This document shows, one piece after another, positions 51,103-63,110 of a stretch of DNA of 64,000 bases (the first letter of the stretch is position 1; the number at the start of each line of letters is the position of its first letter). The stretch covers positions 11,408,001-11,472,000 of the forward strand of contig OX442316.1 of assembly GCA_949358305.1 (NCBI GenBank), read 5' to 3'. The notes beneath the pieces were generated by a model, which was not told the DNA's origin, ran no database searches, and was given only the letters and a program-made list of their open reading frames with translations. The stretch comes from Strigamia acuminata (Eukaryota > Arthropoda > Chilopoda > Geophilomorpha > Linotaeniidae). The translations under genes were made by a program, and so were the position numbers.

Positions 51103-54100
51103 GATAGATGTGCAAATTGGTGTTGCGTGTTTGATATTTCCTCTAGTTTTCGGTCTGCCTGTTGTTTACGGCTAACCCATAAATCAAACCTTGCCCTACG
51201 ACGAGCCCGCTAATTTTTTATCTCTCTCTTTCGTCTCTCCCTTTTTCGCCGTAAATGATGATTGAGCCTGTTGAATGACATGTCTGTGTGACAATATTCA
51301 GGCGCTCTGTAATGACATAGAATGGTCGAATGGAAATGGAAACAGTCGTAATCAAACATAACAATTTTCTTTTTCACAAACACATGGTATTACAGCCGGA
51401 AAATACAAGTCAATACAATTGATTTTAAGGCATTACTAACATTAAAACGAAAAATATATATTGATATTCATTAAATTAGTTTACACACATAATAATAACA
51501 ACGGTACAATGAATTGTTTAAAAAAAATAAAACATAAAATTGTTTTTACGATGACAATTCTTTCTTCGAGCATTATAAATCACTCGTTAGCTTACCGCCA
51601 ATTGAAACACAATCTTGACGATAATGTGCAGCAATTAAATACAGGCAGCTTGAGTCTCAATAGACTGAATTTCATTATTCCCGACTATATTTAACGGAAA
51701 CTGCACTTTATTTTTTCGGAATTAGAATAATTTCTTTTTATGCGGCTTTTTTATCGCTCCCATTTTCAATGCGGTAAACAATATACAAGTTTGAGCCAAA
51801 TTAATAAAGCAGATTAATTCCCCTAGTACGCCTTTGCAAACATTAATCTAGAATAGAATCATTTGCAGTTCCGAAAGAAACCCTAGTCGAGATTTCCGCA
51901 GAGAAAAAAAGATTGCATTTGCAGTTGATATGTGCATGTGTTGCAAATAAGTGAGGGGTGCAATGCACGCAAGAGAAGCCCCTTGTCACTTGCCTGCAAA
52001 TGAATGGAGCCTCTAACTCACCGCAGTAATGATGTTGCCTTAATCTCCTGACATGTTTTCAGTAAGCACAGACAATCAGAGTTTAATAATAGTAACTGGC
52101 CTGGAAATTAGCATTCGGCCTTATTATGAATAGAGATGAAACTCCTCAAAAGATTCGCCCAAATTAAATTGGATGCAATTTGCTATACCCTCTGAATAGC
52201 AATTTCTAGAGTGATAAAATATATTGCAGGAAAAGGAGCAGTACGGGTTAACGGGTAGTGAAAATTTCTCTCAATGAAGCCACAACTTAAAAGATAGCGA
52301 CTGTCACAAAGATCTCCCAATTGGAACATTTCAATTTGATATTCCGACCATTACCTGCCTGCCAGATTATCGTAACTAAGCTATGAAATTAGAATGAGGA
52401 ACAGTTTGCCCGTTCGTCGTGATAAACTTTCTACTTTTTACAATATTTAGAAATTTTCTTTTTAAAACAAAATATGTTTTACAAATTATAAGGCGGATCA
52501 TTTTTCTTTTCAAAGAACAAAATTGCCAATTTGCTGTTTTTTTTTCTCTCCTGCCACTATTAACTCATTTTTTCCCACCTAATTTACCACTTTTTATTTC
52601 ATTTCTTTTTCTTTTAATGCCGCAATTTTTATTTTTACTACTTTGCATTTTTCCGTCTTTCTTTCTTCAATTTATTTCGCAAAAATTGCCTACATTTTTT
52701 GTGTGCTTTTTAAGTAAAGAGAAGAAGAAAAAAAGATCCTTCCGTTTTAAGTCATAATTTCAAGCATCACATGTAACCGGATTTCATAACTTCGCTTTCA
52801 GCCATAAACTGTTTACACCAATGTCTCAAGTCGTATTCAAAGGAGTAAAAGAAGCTTCTCAGTCAAATGGAAAAATCCTGATTAAATGTAGAATTCTGCA
52901 TAACAGCTGCACTTGAAGCAGAGAGAACGAATCCTTGCAATGTGTGCACTTGCTTGCTCTCCGCCTGCGTATTTTTCCTTTTAATTGCGAAGCGAAGCTC
53001 GAGCCGAGAACCCGTGCAAATATTGAAGCCGTTTCATTTTAGTGAATAAACACAAGTTGGAAAAAATCGAGAGGAGGGAACCATTCAATTTACCTGAATG
53101 CTATAGCGAATCTCAAGCAATTCTCTGTTAACTGGCAAAAAAAAATAAAATAAAATAAAACTCTCAGAGAATTAATTTTGCATTAACATTCTTAAGTTCA
53201 TTTTACTTTCAAACAAAAAGGCCAAACAAAAAAACAAAACAATTTAAACAATTTAAAAAAAAAAAAATTCTAGAGGAAAAAAAAAGCAAGAAACTCAAAA
53301 GTTTCTGAAGCCAAAGTTTTTGCTTCGAGAGAATAAAAACATCAATTGTGGGGTGTTGTTTCCCAGGACAACAGAGCAGATGCCCAAATTAATCTCGCTA
53401 TTCTTATCTCCCCTGGTGGGCGATTACAGAATCTCAAGTCCCTCCCCTGCTGCTCATAAGTAAAGCAACTCGTTTTTACACAACATGCTTTCACAGATTA
53501 TTATGCATCCTCCTCTGCACGAAGAGGCAAAGTGAGCGAGAAATACCTGCCCAATAAAGGAGTCTTGGCACAAAGAGAAGGAGGCAATGGCAAATGTGAC
53601 CTCTCTTAATGGAAAAGAGAACTACATGCCAACGCATTATATTCTTGGAAAACCATTACTCTTGATGAGGTGTTAAATCCATTTTCTCTGCCGATTTAGT
53701 TGTGTCAAATACAAATGTAATGTCACAATTTCATACGGCATTCCACATTCAAGTGCTTCGTAAATTTGGTTTATAATGTCTTTTTTCAATCAAATAAAAA
53801 GAAAATCGTCATTCTTTCTTTTCTAACTTAGTATTGTAAGTCTTACGAGTATTGTTGACATTGAGAAGAAGGAAAAAATCGAAGATGCCAAGCCATCTAG
53901 GCTTAATGTTCCAAAGTTTCTTCAATTGACCAATAAATGAATTGACACAGCTTGGGTACAAAGTGGAGGAAGGACACTGGACTTGTAGTGTGCGGGAGAA
54001 ACTGCAGTCGTTTTCTAGCCATTAAATAGTACCACAGTTGGCTGGCAACACGCCCCTCTTGTGTCAGGCCATGGAGAAAAGGAGAAAAGAAAATTATCAC

Positions 54101-55033
54101 GTTGACAGAAGAAGGAAGTGAAATGGGACCAGACAAACACAATCGATTACTCGAGCATCTTCCTCGTAACAATGTTATAATTCTTATAAAATTAAATATT
54201 TACAAAAGAGAGACATAAAAAACTTTCACAGAAACTCGCTTCCTCATTTCCGGTTAATGCACTTGTCAAATAGAATGTAATTAAGTGGCCTTTTAGCCAT
54301 AAATGTCACCGAGTAGGTTATAAAACTCGGACTCGGGAATTTCACTTTAAAAAGAAAAACATAGTGCCGATACTAAATCTTTTTTCCTATTGCGATGCAA
54401 TATTTACTGGCAGGATTAAAATCGATCCGTTTTTACAACTTCCACACACAAAAAAAAAATCTTTATCTCACATGTGTGACAGCCACACTAACTGAACAAA
54501 CAAGTACTTGAAGCTATTGATAAATGTAATCACGTGTAAATACCACTAATAAGGCAAATGTTTATCAATAAGCTTCAATAAACACATTCATCACATCACG
54601 CGTACCAAGAAACAAACTCGCATCTTAACGGAATCCAAATTCACGCTTCAGTGTTTGAAATTCATTAACCAGAGAAGTGTAGCAACATCCTTCCGTTCCC
54701 TGCGTTACCTTTGCTAAACTCTAAAAGCAAGCACGATAATCTTATTGAGTGATGAACACTCTTCAGGTGTGTGTCTCTTTAAATAAGAAAAGCAGTAGGC
54801 GGCTGCTGCTGTTGCCAGGCTGTTCCCCATTAACCCTAATCAAAGAAAAGAGAGTGCACACGGGCCAAATGTGGTCTCGTTTGCAGGTGACAACGACAGT
54901 GATGAACTTTCATTCAGGGACGCTGTCAGATCGCGTTTGCAGCCAATTGTGGCACTGTCACTCAAGTGAGACGCACTCTGACGCCAGCGTTATGCACTAG
55001 TGCTCTGAACAGCCTTTTGCAAATGACAAGATT

Positions 55034-55053
55034 CTTTTTAAATATTTAAAAAG
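55034..55053. repeat. 20-bp perfect palindrome
   Basis: CTTTTTAAATATTTAAAAAG is its own reverse complement. It is AT-rich and may be chance or a cruciform-prone site. Confidence 0.7.
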
Positions 55054-56113
55054 CGAGCTGTGCAAGCTAAAATCGTATTAAAGTGTGACACTCAAAAGTG
55101 CATTCACTGAGAGCTCTGTATAGTATTACAATGTACAACTGCAACTGTCATATTCAACTGAAATAACCATAGTACGCCTACTTCACTATTTAATGAAATT
55201 ATAGCTGAAGTATTCGAAAAAGAAAAACTATAATCTTAAATTATATTTACATATGTCGAGCTACAAGTGTGAATTGGCCATTGTTTGTTTAATTTAGGAG
55301 TGGAAAATAAAAAAAGGAAAAAAAAAATGGCAATTGTTGTTTCTGAAAGCATTCTGCCAACACCCAATTAGTGACGGTCGAGCAAATGAGAGAGGATGAC
55401 TAACTGGAATCACCTGGTCATTATTCAATGGAGGTAAATTGAGTCTTGAGTCACAAATGATGGGGCGAAGACGATTTTTATAGTTTCGCAAAGTGTAGGG
55501 GGTAAAAGTTTGCAAGTTTGAATTAAGGAGCACACCCGGCACTTTAAACTCTCATTATTTAATACTTACAGTCAAATAATTTCAATGGGAAACTCTTTTC
55601 TGCACTGGCGAAATTCCAGCTGCGATGGAGTAAACAAGTGAAGCAGTGCCGACTTGAGATTGGCCAAAATTGGAATTGTGCCTACCATGACTACGGCTTC
55701 ATTTTCACTGCCATTAGACGACTCGACTCAATTAAAAAACTGATAATAAATCAGATTCATGTCGCAAACAGAATTTCACTTTTTTTATTTCTTTTTTTCT
55801 TTAATGAAAAATGAAAAAAAAAATCCAAATACTGATTAAAATTCAAATGGTTACATAAAGACATTAGCCGTTTCCAAATCGTCAATTCCAAGTGCAGTAA
55901 ACGCTTGTAAGATTAAATGCGAGTTCTATCAAGCATGCGTTTTACGGTTTTAAGGTACAAATCTTTCCTTATATATTATTCCTTATTCCATAACCACAAC
56001 TCAACTTTACACTGGCGTTTTTAATCCTCCCCAGGCCCGCACTTCAACTACAATTGAATATGGCATTTTATAATCTTGTTTACATTTTAATACGTCTTCT
56101 AAGAATAGCATGT

Positions 56114-56147
56114 ACAACACACACACGCACACAAACACACCACACAA
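56114..56147 (+). repeat. Imperfect (AC)n tract
   Basis: ACACACACACGCACACAAAC and continuing, interrupted. Confidence 0.75.
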
Positions 56148-56417
56148 AAGAAAACGTTCTTCGAGCATATAAAGTATTTATACGCTAGTAATTCTTGTTT
56201 ATGTCTTATCGTCAATAGGCTTATTACTAATACCTAAGAAAATTAGATTCTTGGCTTCAAACTAATTCAACTTGCACCAGATCAATAAGTTGAAACAAGT
56301 AATAAATCTACCAAAAGGCAAAAGCAATAAATTGTTGTTTTGATGACATTAATTACAGCAATTATCCGTGTGACCGTCCTTTAATTAACCAATTACAAAA
56401 CTTAAATTTAATTATTA

Positions 56418-56459
56418 TTTTTTTTTTAATAAATACTAAAAAAAAAAAAAAAAAAAAAA
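56418..56459. repeat. T10 ... A22 foldback
   Basis: A run of ten T (56418-56427) is followed ten bases later by a run of 22 A (56438-56459). This could be a retroposon tail on the plus strand or simple slippage. No element body was recognised. Confidence 0.7.
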
Positions 56460-58693
56460 TTGGTTAAAATGTATCAACAACCAAGACAAAATTTTTTTAT
56501 ACTAAAATTAATTACATTCGCACAAGTAAATCAATCATTAGGACACCAATGAGTTTAATCAAAATGCCAACTCTCCCTTACATATTTTCAAACGACAAAC
56601 TAACGACTTCCGGCCATCATTACATGTAATAAGTACTTCATATAGCACTGTAAGGTTATTCAAAAGCCTGGGATCAGCGCTCCCCAATTGCTAAATGACC
56701 AGCTGCATCTGTCTACTTTCGACGACACATTTATTTTTTTTATTTTCTGATGAGAAGGGCGGTCATCTATCGAGTAAACTTAAGCTCTTTTGTATTCAAA
56801 AGATTCACTTATCTTTCTTGGGCTTGATTTGTTTTACTAATTGTGTCTCGTTCCTTGCGCAATGTATCGTAACCGAGCCACCCCCGGTTAAATTACGGGC
56901 CACCTGCTGATAAAGATCTACTTGCAACCATGGCAGATCATCAGATGAATGCCTCTGTTTATAATAAAGTTGTCATTGTGACTAGGGTGGGCGTATTGAA
57001 CACGTAGATAAGTATGAATGAGATATCGTGATCTGTTGGTGTTAATCATAGAAATATCGAACTGTTAGCAAACTTTTTTTTGGCTCTGTCTTTATCAATA
57101 TTAAAATAGAATTTATTTTAGGAAAGGAAATTATTTCCGAGAAAATTAAATGTAAGCATCGATTTGTATGTAAATATCACTGTTATTTAGAAAGAAAAAA
57201 TTTTATTTGCAATGTAACTGTTTTTCAGCTTTATTAAATGCAATTAGTTATCATTATGGAAGGACAGATAAAGCTAACCGTGTTTGAATAAGGTTTTAAA
57301 AACGAGAATAAATCCTTCTTTTAAATGTATTGTTAAATTGCAAAATACTGCGCTTTGTCATGCCAAGATAAAGTTGTACATCCAATTATCAGCAACGATT
57401 TTTTCCCAACCGGTAAAACATAACAAGCTCAAATTACCACAACCTAGATTTGTGTTTTAGAGCTAAAACATTTGACTACACAAGAAATTTGCAACAAAAA
57501 AAAAAAATAGAAATAAATAAAACATTGTAGCCTAGAAAACTCACTACCTTTAAATTCAACACCAACCACACCCATCAAAATCTAACAATTTCATAATATA
57601 AACCTCTAACTGTGCACACAAAGAAATCTAGAAAAAAAATATGTTTACCATATATCGTTGAAAATTTCTTTTTTCCGTTTGCACAATCGATTTACCACAA
57701 ACTCCGGCTTACAAAAAAAAACAACTCATGTACTCGGTTCTCATCCTCACTTACCGTTCAAGTAATCTGGTAATACATTAAAAAAATTTAATATCTTAGA
57801 AGGATCCAAGTGAGATCAAAATGACACAAAATTAATAACTTTTTCTAATTAACCTTTTCTCTATTTAGCTTATGAATATAGGCCTAATATTTAATGAAAA
57901 CTGCAAATTGCTATTAAAAATAAAACAATGTAAACCAAAATTTAGTTTTTACATATAATTTTAAAATTAAAATTGCAACAAAACTTTTTTAAAGTTAAAA
58001 TCCAGCGTCCACATCACACAATACAGCTATTAAATCAACTCGATTAAGAAAAACAGCTACAAATCGCACACCAACATAAAACACGAATAATTACATCTAA
58101 AAAACAAAAAAATACCACAGTCAATGTGTTTGATCAACTTAAAGGTGACAAAATGAGCATTTCTTCACCACTTCATTCAAACAAAATGAAAAAATTCTAA
58201 ACTGAATCAATGGAACGAATTTCCATCAGCATAATTAAATATAAATTGTATCCATTAGCTTAAAGCAATAATTTTTACGTTTACACTTTTTACGACTGCA
58301 TTCTTTTAAAAGCAATCCCCTCTCCTCCACCCATATTAAAAAATTAATTACTGGTGTGAGAAGAGATCCCCTAACAAGATAGGGCCAATTTTTCACCCAA
58401 AATTACCGCTTATACATTTCCCAAGTCAACAGCTATTTGATCCAAACTTCCCCCACACTTTGAGCAACTTTTATTGAATGAAACTTGAACCCATCATCTA
58501 AGATCACCTCTGACTTAATGTGAACGGATCAAAAAAGACGTTTAGACCTGCGTCGATGAGAAACATGTTTTGCACTATGAAGTCGTAATCCCTTCCCTTA
58601 GAAAACAGACCACCATCTTGCGAAGTCGAGCGAAGGGGAGAAGGGGCGAAGGGGGAGATGCTGTTCACTCAGACGGCTACCTGAAAGTAACAG

Positions 58694-58940
58694 CTGCCAA
58701 GCCCAGTGCATGGGATTAAGCTGTGGAGACGCCCCCGTTCCCGATTGATCTCCCCATTCAACCTCAGTTGGCCTGCATTAGCGGATCAAGTTTTGAACGG
58801 GACTACCGCGAGATGGCCCATTGTATTGTTGAAGGACTCTTGCGAGCATACGTCGAGGCCTTTCATGGTGTGAAGCGTATCTGCCCACTTGCCCACCCTA
58901 CTTTCCATCGCAGACACTGCTCGAGGCCCCCCTAACGCAG
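58694..58940 (+). other. GC-raised islet with exon-like borders
   Basis: AG at 58692-58693 and CAG|GTGAATGG at 58940 could be splice sites on the plus strand. Between them three frames are open for 50 codons or more, one (58723-58932, from a GTG) giving a complex sequence with PPFPIDLPIQPQ near its start. Because several frames on both strands are open, the openness probably reflects base composition. It contains no recognised domain. Just upstream, 58630-58660 has three runs of four or five G. Confidence 0.2.
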
Positions 58941-59472
58941 GTGAATGGAAAAGGGTAAAGTCCATTTGAGTGCGTATTCAAATGCTTTCTTCGCCGTCTA
59001 ATATAAACAGTGGCAAACAGCATTTAGAAACGACTACATTCAATCCAATTGCAAGAATAATATTTGAAAAATTACGATCAATTCTTATACATTCTAAAGA
59101 AATACTAAACTAAAACGCAGCTAGAAAACTCCCAATAAAACAAGCAGAGAATAAAAATCCTGTCTCATAATCATTACCCTCGAAACATATTACACCACTT
59201 GCACCATAAACATCCACTCTCCTGCTGCTGCAACTGCAACTGGCAAAACTCATGTAGTATATAAAATTACAAACCCGGGCAAAAAATCCAAATATATGAA
59301 TACCATAGTGCACACAATGCACAAAAGACATCACTTCATCTTCGCAGCCCCATATCCCACTTTATAAATTCGGAATGCGTACGACTTCCCTCCCATTACT
59401 GTCTTGTGGACAATGTAAGAAAGAAGCGAGGGGGACAGACAGAGCAAGAAAAAGATGGGTGATGGGAAAGAT

Positions 59473-59493
59473 GGGTGAGGGAGGGAGGGAGGG
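59473..59493 (+). promoter_or_regulatory. G-quadruplex candidate
   Basis: Five GGG tracts (59473, 59479, 59483, 59487, 59491) are separated by loops of 1-3 nt, which fits the canonical G3N1-7 rule. It lies on the non-coding strand of the Dscam-family intron, about 3 kb inside it, so it would form in DNA rather than in the pre-mRNA. Confidence 0.65.
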
Positions 59494-59701
59494 TGCTGTC
59501 TTAAATGCCACTAGCCATCTGGTCTTCAAGATATGACCCGTTACAAGGAGGTCTTTGACTACATGGATTCCAAAATATATTTTAAAAAAATAAATAAAAA
59601 AGAGCTATGCTATAGCTATAGCTATCAGGTCCTCGTAGCGAGGGTGCAATTTTTACTCAATTTGTTTCGGGGCATCTTGAACGATTCGTGCCAGCAATAC
59701 T

Positions 59702-60058
59702 TCATGCCACAGATAGAGAATGAAAAGACAGGCCTTCTGCAACCATGTGCCATTCCAATAGACCAAGCCATACATTGAAACGGACGAGATGCGGCCAGAG
59801 ATTCTCCCTTCTTTTCAAGAGCGCTACATACGAATAGAATTGATGGCATTCAAACTGCGCTACCCATAGCGTGCCTATACTCTTGCTTCTTACAATTGGT
59901 TCCGGAGAAGACGTTATTTCCAATAAGCCAATGAATGGACCTGCACTTGAATGCAAGGTGAAGGGCTTTTGACTTGTGTGTTTTCTCATTTCTTTACACT
60001 GAAACCGAATTTTGTTGCTTTGTCGTCGATTCCATGTTGCCAATGTCACTTTTGGCAA
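59702..60058 (-). other. Unassigned open frame of 118 codons
   Basis: The longest open stretch after the Ig1 exon that is not low-complexity. It has no ATG at its 5' end (opens with TTG); the first ATG is at codon 24. No domain, splice pattern or family recognised. It may be a remnant of a mobile element or chance in a GC-raised islet. Confidence 0.15.
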
Positions 60059-60605
60059 CTTGTGATTATGTTTTTTTTACATTAATCCATCATTATTTCA
60101 GCCTAATTTCATCGTTTTGACCAGAATTCTACAGTTGCGTGTTCAAAGCATTGCAGTTATGTTCATAAATTAATCTAAACGTGACAGCAGAAAAATAATA
60201 AATAAATTTAAAAAAAAGAAAATATCTCGAAATAAAAATTCCAAAAAGAAAAAAAATGTTGTTACTAGGGGAGATGTTAGTAAATAAATAAATTGTAAAC
60301 TTATAAATACATAAAAATTACCGTTATATAAACACGCTAAAAAAAATTATGATTCCCTCAACTCGTAAATAACTTTTAAATTAGTTAACAAATACAAAAA
60401 AACCTCATCAGTGCTAAATTGGGAGAAAACAAAGAAAATAGGTTCAATGTCCACATCTAGCAAACATTTCAAATTTTCTTTGACAAACATCCAACACTAG
60501 AATAACAACGTCCGTGTTGTTTGACTGGACTTTGAGAGCAATCCTACCCTGAATTTGACCCCAACCGACAAAGAGAAGCGAGTGAAAGACTCGCTGGATC
60601 CATCA

Positions 60606-60651
60606 GCCACCTGTGACATCACTTCACGGCCGGGTGTCACCGACAGGTGGC
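60606..60651. promoter_or_regulatory. Paired inverted E-boxes (CACCTG/CAGGTG)
   Basis: GCCACCTGT (60606-60614) and its exact reverse complement ACAGGTGGC (60643-60651) flank 28 bp of CpG-containing DNA. CACCTG pairs are typical sites of Snail/ZEB-type zinc fingers and some bHLH proteins. They lie about 2 kb inside the intron from the first exon, a plausible enhancer position. Role is inference. Confidence 0.4.
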
Positions 60652-62532
60652 GTGCAGACGGTAAGGGGGAAGAGAAAGGGAGGTAAGAAGGAAAGAAAAC
60701 TGGCCGCAGGGTCCGAGCTAAGCAAGGAAAAATGAAAGAATGGGAACAGAAGGGGAATGAGGATTCTTAAGAAAGAAGTTTCCCCACCTTCTTTTTTTCG
60801 CTTCGAGAAGCTTCCAGGGTCGACCTCAGATGCATGAGTGGCATTACTCAATTTTAGAAAATCATTTCCGAAGAACACGAACAACTTTAGAGGATTCTCC
60901 CAGACCTTGACTGCCAGATACAAACTTTCTTCCGATCGGATTTCGCTGTCGGAATTTAAACCGTTATAAAAACTGCTGATGTGTTTATCTACATTTTATC
61001 TAAATTTCGGACAAAATAATTTCTTCCAGTTTTGCTTCGTAGAATTTTAAACTTGATTGAAATGCGAGTTATTAATAATTCTGCACAAAATTACAAGCCT
61101 TTTAAGGCGTATATCAATTCTACAACGAATTTAGCATGAAATTTCGTAGAATTATAAGATTTTTTAATAGAAATTTTGCATTTTCTAATATCTATTACAG
61201 TTTTAAATGTAAATTTAAGGAATGTTGATATAGATCTAAAGAAAAAAATCTGATTATCATATCAAATTTTAATCAAATTAAATTTTCAGTATTTAATTTC
61301 AATGTTTGATCCTATTTTGGTTTTCAGTGGAAAAATAAAAGCAATTTTGTTTCCTAATCTCTAGCCCACATGGTGCTAACTAAAAGTTTGAAGTTGCGAA
61401 TCGAGAATAAGAAAAAAAAGTGAGTTATTTTTACATTTCTCGCAGAATACAATAAATGAAAAATCTGAAGCATGATTTGATTTTTATCTTATTGTTTTCA
61501 ACTGCTTCAAGGCGAGCGAGATAAATCGCAAAAGTTTTTCATTCTTCTTGTGTTATGTGCAAAGATCCTAAGGCATTGCGAACGACAAATCACCCAATAA
61601 AATATCTTTTTTCGTTTCCTTCCAACCCACAAACAATTTTGCATGACTTATAGGCCTATGGACCAATCTGTATCGCTTAAAAGCATCACTTTTCCATCGC
61701 TGATTGTTGATAACCTCATTTCCACTCTCTACACTTATTTATCAAGATGCACAGTTTCTTCGCAGACACACAACCCTCTAATTACACACCCTAAATGTTT
61801 GCATCTACGTGAACTTTGATTTTAAAGATAACCATTCCAAAACTATATACGGCACAAACAACTGTGGGAAATGTTTGGAAATATACAACTTTCACTTTTT
61901 CCCATCAATTCTTTTGAAATTACGCACTATAAAAGGTAACGTTTCTGGCCTTCAGCCACTTCAAAACACGATTTTCAATTTTCAATTTGATAGCGTGACA
62001 CGACTGGGAGGTAATTATCAGGTTTTAAAACGTTTATTTAATTTTTTCACACGAAGGATTGAAAATACTTTTCAAACACATTTCAATGTCGCTACACAGT
62101 GTTGTTTTTCCACCAACGCACACAGAAATTTACATATTTCACTGCATTTTTTCACTGTTAACCGTAATTTATTTTTTTTATTACTTTTCTTAGCTACAAA
62201 TCCTTGCATTCTTTTTAAAATAAATTGAAAACAAAAAAAATTAAAACCAGCAAAGAATTTTTTTTAACCCAAATTCAATCTAAAATTTGCAAAATAAAAA
62301 ATTAAATTCAGTGTGCGTAGAAATATTCGTTTCATTTATTTAAAAGTTCGATTCAAAACATTCCAAATTAAATAATACATCTACCAAACCGATATTACTT
62401 TTTTTTCATTGAAATGAGAAGAAAAATACGTCCAAAAAAATACGAGATTAAATACCAGCAATAATTTCCAATACAAAGAAATTAATTTGCCAAAACAAAG
62501 TTAAAAAGTAAAAATAAAAATGTCTCTCTTAC

Positions 62533-62599
62533 CGTTAACTGATGCTCCACTGAAGAAACACGCTGCCAGCAGAATGAACCACGACGTCTCGGCTCCCAT
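62533..62599 (-). CDS. Dscam: Dscam-family cell adhesion molecule, first coding exon (start codon and signal peptide)
   Basis: This exon encodes the N-terminus of a Dscam-type receptor, a cell-surface Ig/FNIII protein used in neuronal self-recognition and, in Pancrustacea, also linked to immunity. Seen: 67 nt, 22 codons plus one base. The ATG is at 62599-62597 with context GCCGCTATGG. Residues 1-22 begin MGAETSW, then a hydrophobic core (about residues 7-16, FILLAACFF), then small residues SGAS, which is a typical secretory signal peptide. The exon ends AAC G at a strong 5' splice site, G|GTAAGAG (62532 downward), so the intron is phase 1. Its phase matches the Ig1 exon at 5505-5188, and the junction codon becomes GGT (Gly23). 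No other ATG-initiated frame competes. The Dscam assignment rests on the downstream exon; this exon alone would only say 'signal peptide'. Confidence 0.82.
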
Positions 62600-63110
62600 A
62601 GCGGCGACGAAGATGGTGACGGAAACGTCTGCGGGCTTCGAACCAATGTGTGCCGGCGCTCCTCGAGACGATCACGGGCGAAGCAGACGAATGTACTCGC
62701 GTGTGGGCATTCACACCACACTTATTCTTTACCCAGTTTAACGTCACTCGCGATAACGATCAATTAAATTTCGTGGTAATTTAAAAAATAATTTGAAAAA
62801 AAATCCAATATTTATCTCTACATCAATCCCGGTTTCTAATCCCGTCGCTTGCCGTTTTTTGCTTTTCCTTCTTGGACCGATACCGAATCAGAATCGTACG
62901 ACCCACGGAAAATCCAGCGAACTCCACGAGCGTGTCCGCTATGGCAAGTGACAGAAAACTCTCTGATCGCCGGCTGGCCTCACAAAATCATGCTAATGCA
63001 GCAGCTAGCGGGAACGAGTCCACTGCGCACAACGGGTGGAAAAGCGACGCGCCGCATCGACTCACCCTGGCACCGGACGATGGCGCTACTAATCTACAAT
63101 ATATTTCTTT
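62600..63110 (-). promoter_or_regulatory. Probable promoter and 5' UTR region of the Dscam-family gene
   Basis: Directly upstream of the start codon the DNA changes from AT-rich to CpG-rich. I count about 25 CpGs between 62533 and 62760, where most of the window has few. A TGACGT half-CRE lies on the minus strand at 62746-62741. A second GC-rich block lies at about 62860-63080, containing a donor-like CCAGG|GTGAGT on the minus strand near 63060. That site could end a non-coding first exon, but I see no convincing matching acceptor before the ATG. No TATA box is evident and the transcription start cannot be placed. Small ORFs here on either strand overlap one another and look incidental. Confidence 0.5.

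Larger units (their letters stand above)
5506..62532 (-). other. Giant first coding intron of the Dscam-family gene (57,027 bp)
   Basis: The intron runs from GTAAGAG (donor, 62532) to TTTCAG (acceptor, 5506). Both sites match consensus and the exon phases agree (phase 1), so no further coding exon is needed between signal peptide and Ig1. The content is AT-rich, with many homopolymers, microsatellites, short palindromes and a few mobile-element fragments, listed separately. Alternative first exons or nested genes could exist inside it, but none is proven by sequence alone. Its minimum length is certain only if these two exons are adjacent in the mRNA. An unseen 5'-proximal alternative exon would split it. 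Confidence 0.8.
50562..62532. other. Intron segment proximal to the first exon
   Basis: This contains most of the GC-raised islets (58600-58950, 59370-60060, 60500-60930), the G-quadruplex candidate and the paired E-boxes. Being nearest to the start exon it is the likeliest place for intronic enhancers. The long Phe/Lys-rich ORF at 50737-51213 is a low-complexity artefact. Confidence 0.55.

Noticed and set aside
50737-51213. 158-codon plus-strand ORF
   Set aside because: Made of T- and A-runs read as Phe/Ile/Leu and Lys; no splice logic, no domain. Low-complexity artefact.
61809-62228. 139-codon plus-strand ORF close to the first Dscam exon
   Set aside because: Phe/Asn/Thr-rich composition as expected of AT-rich DNA; the first codon of the frame is TTG-like, and no domain or family is recognisable.
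62482-62747. Several overlapping ORFs on both strands over the first exon
   Set aside because: They are other frames of the signal-peptide exon and CpG-rich 5' region.
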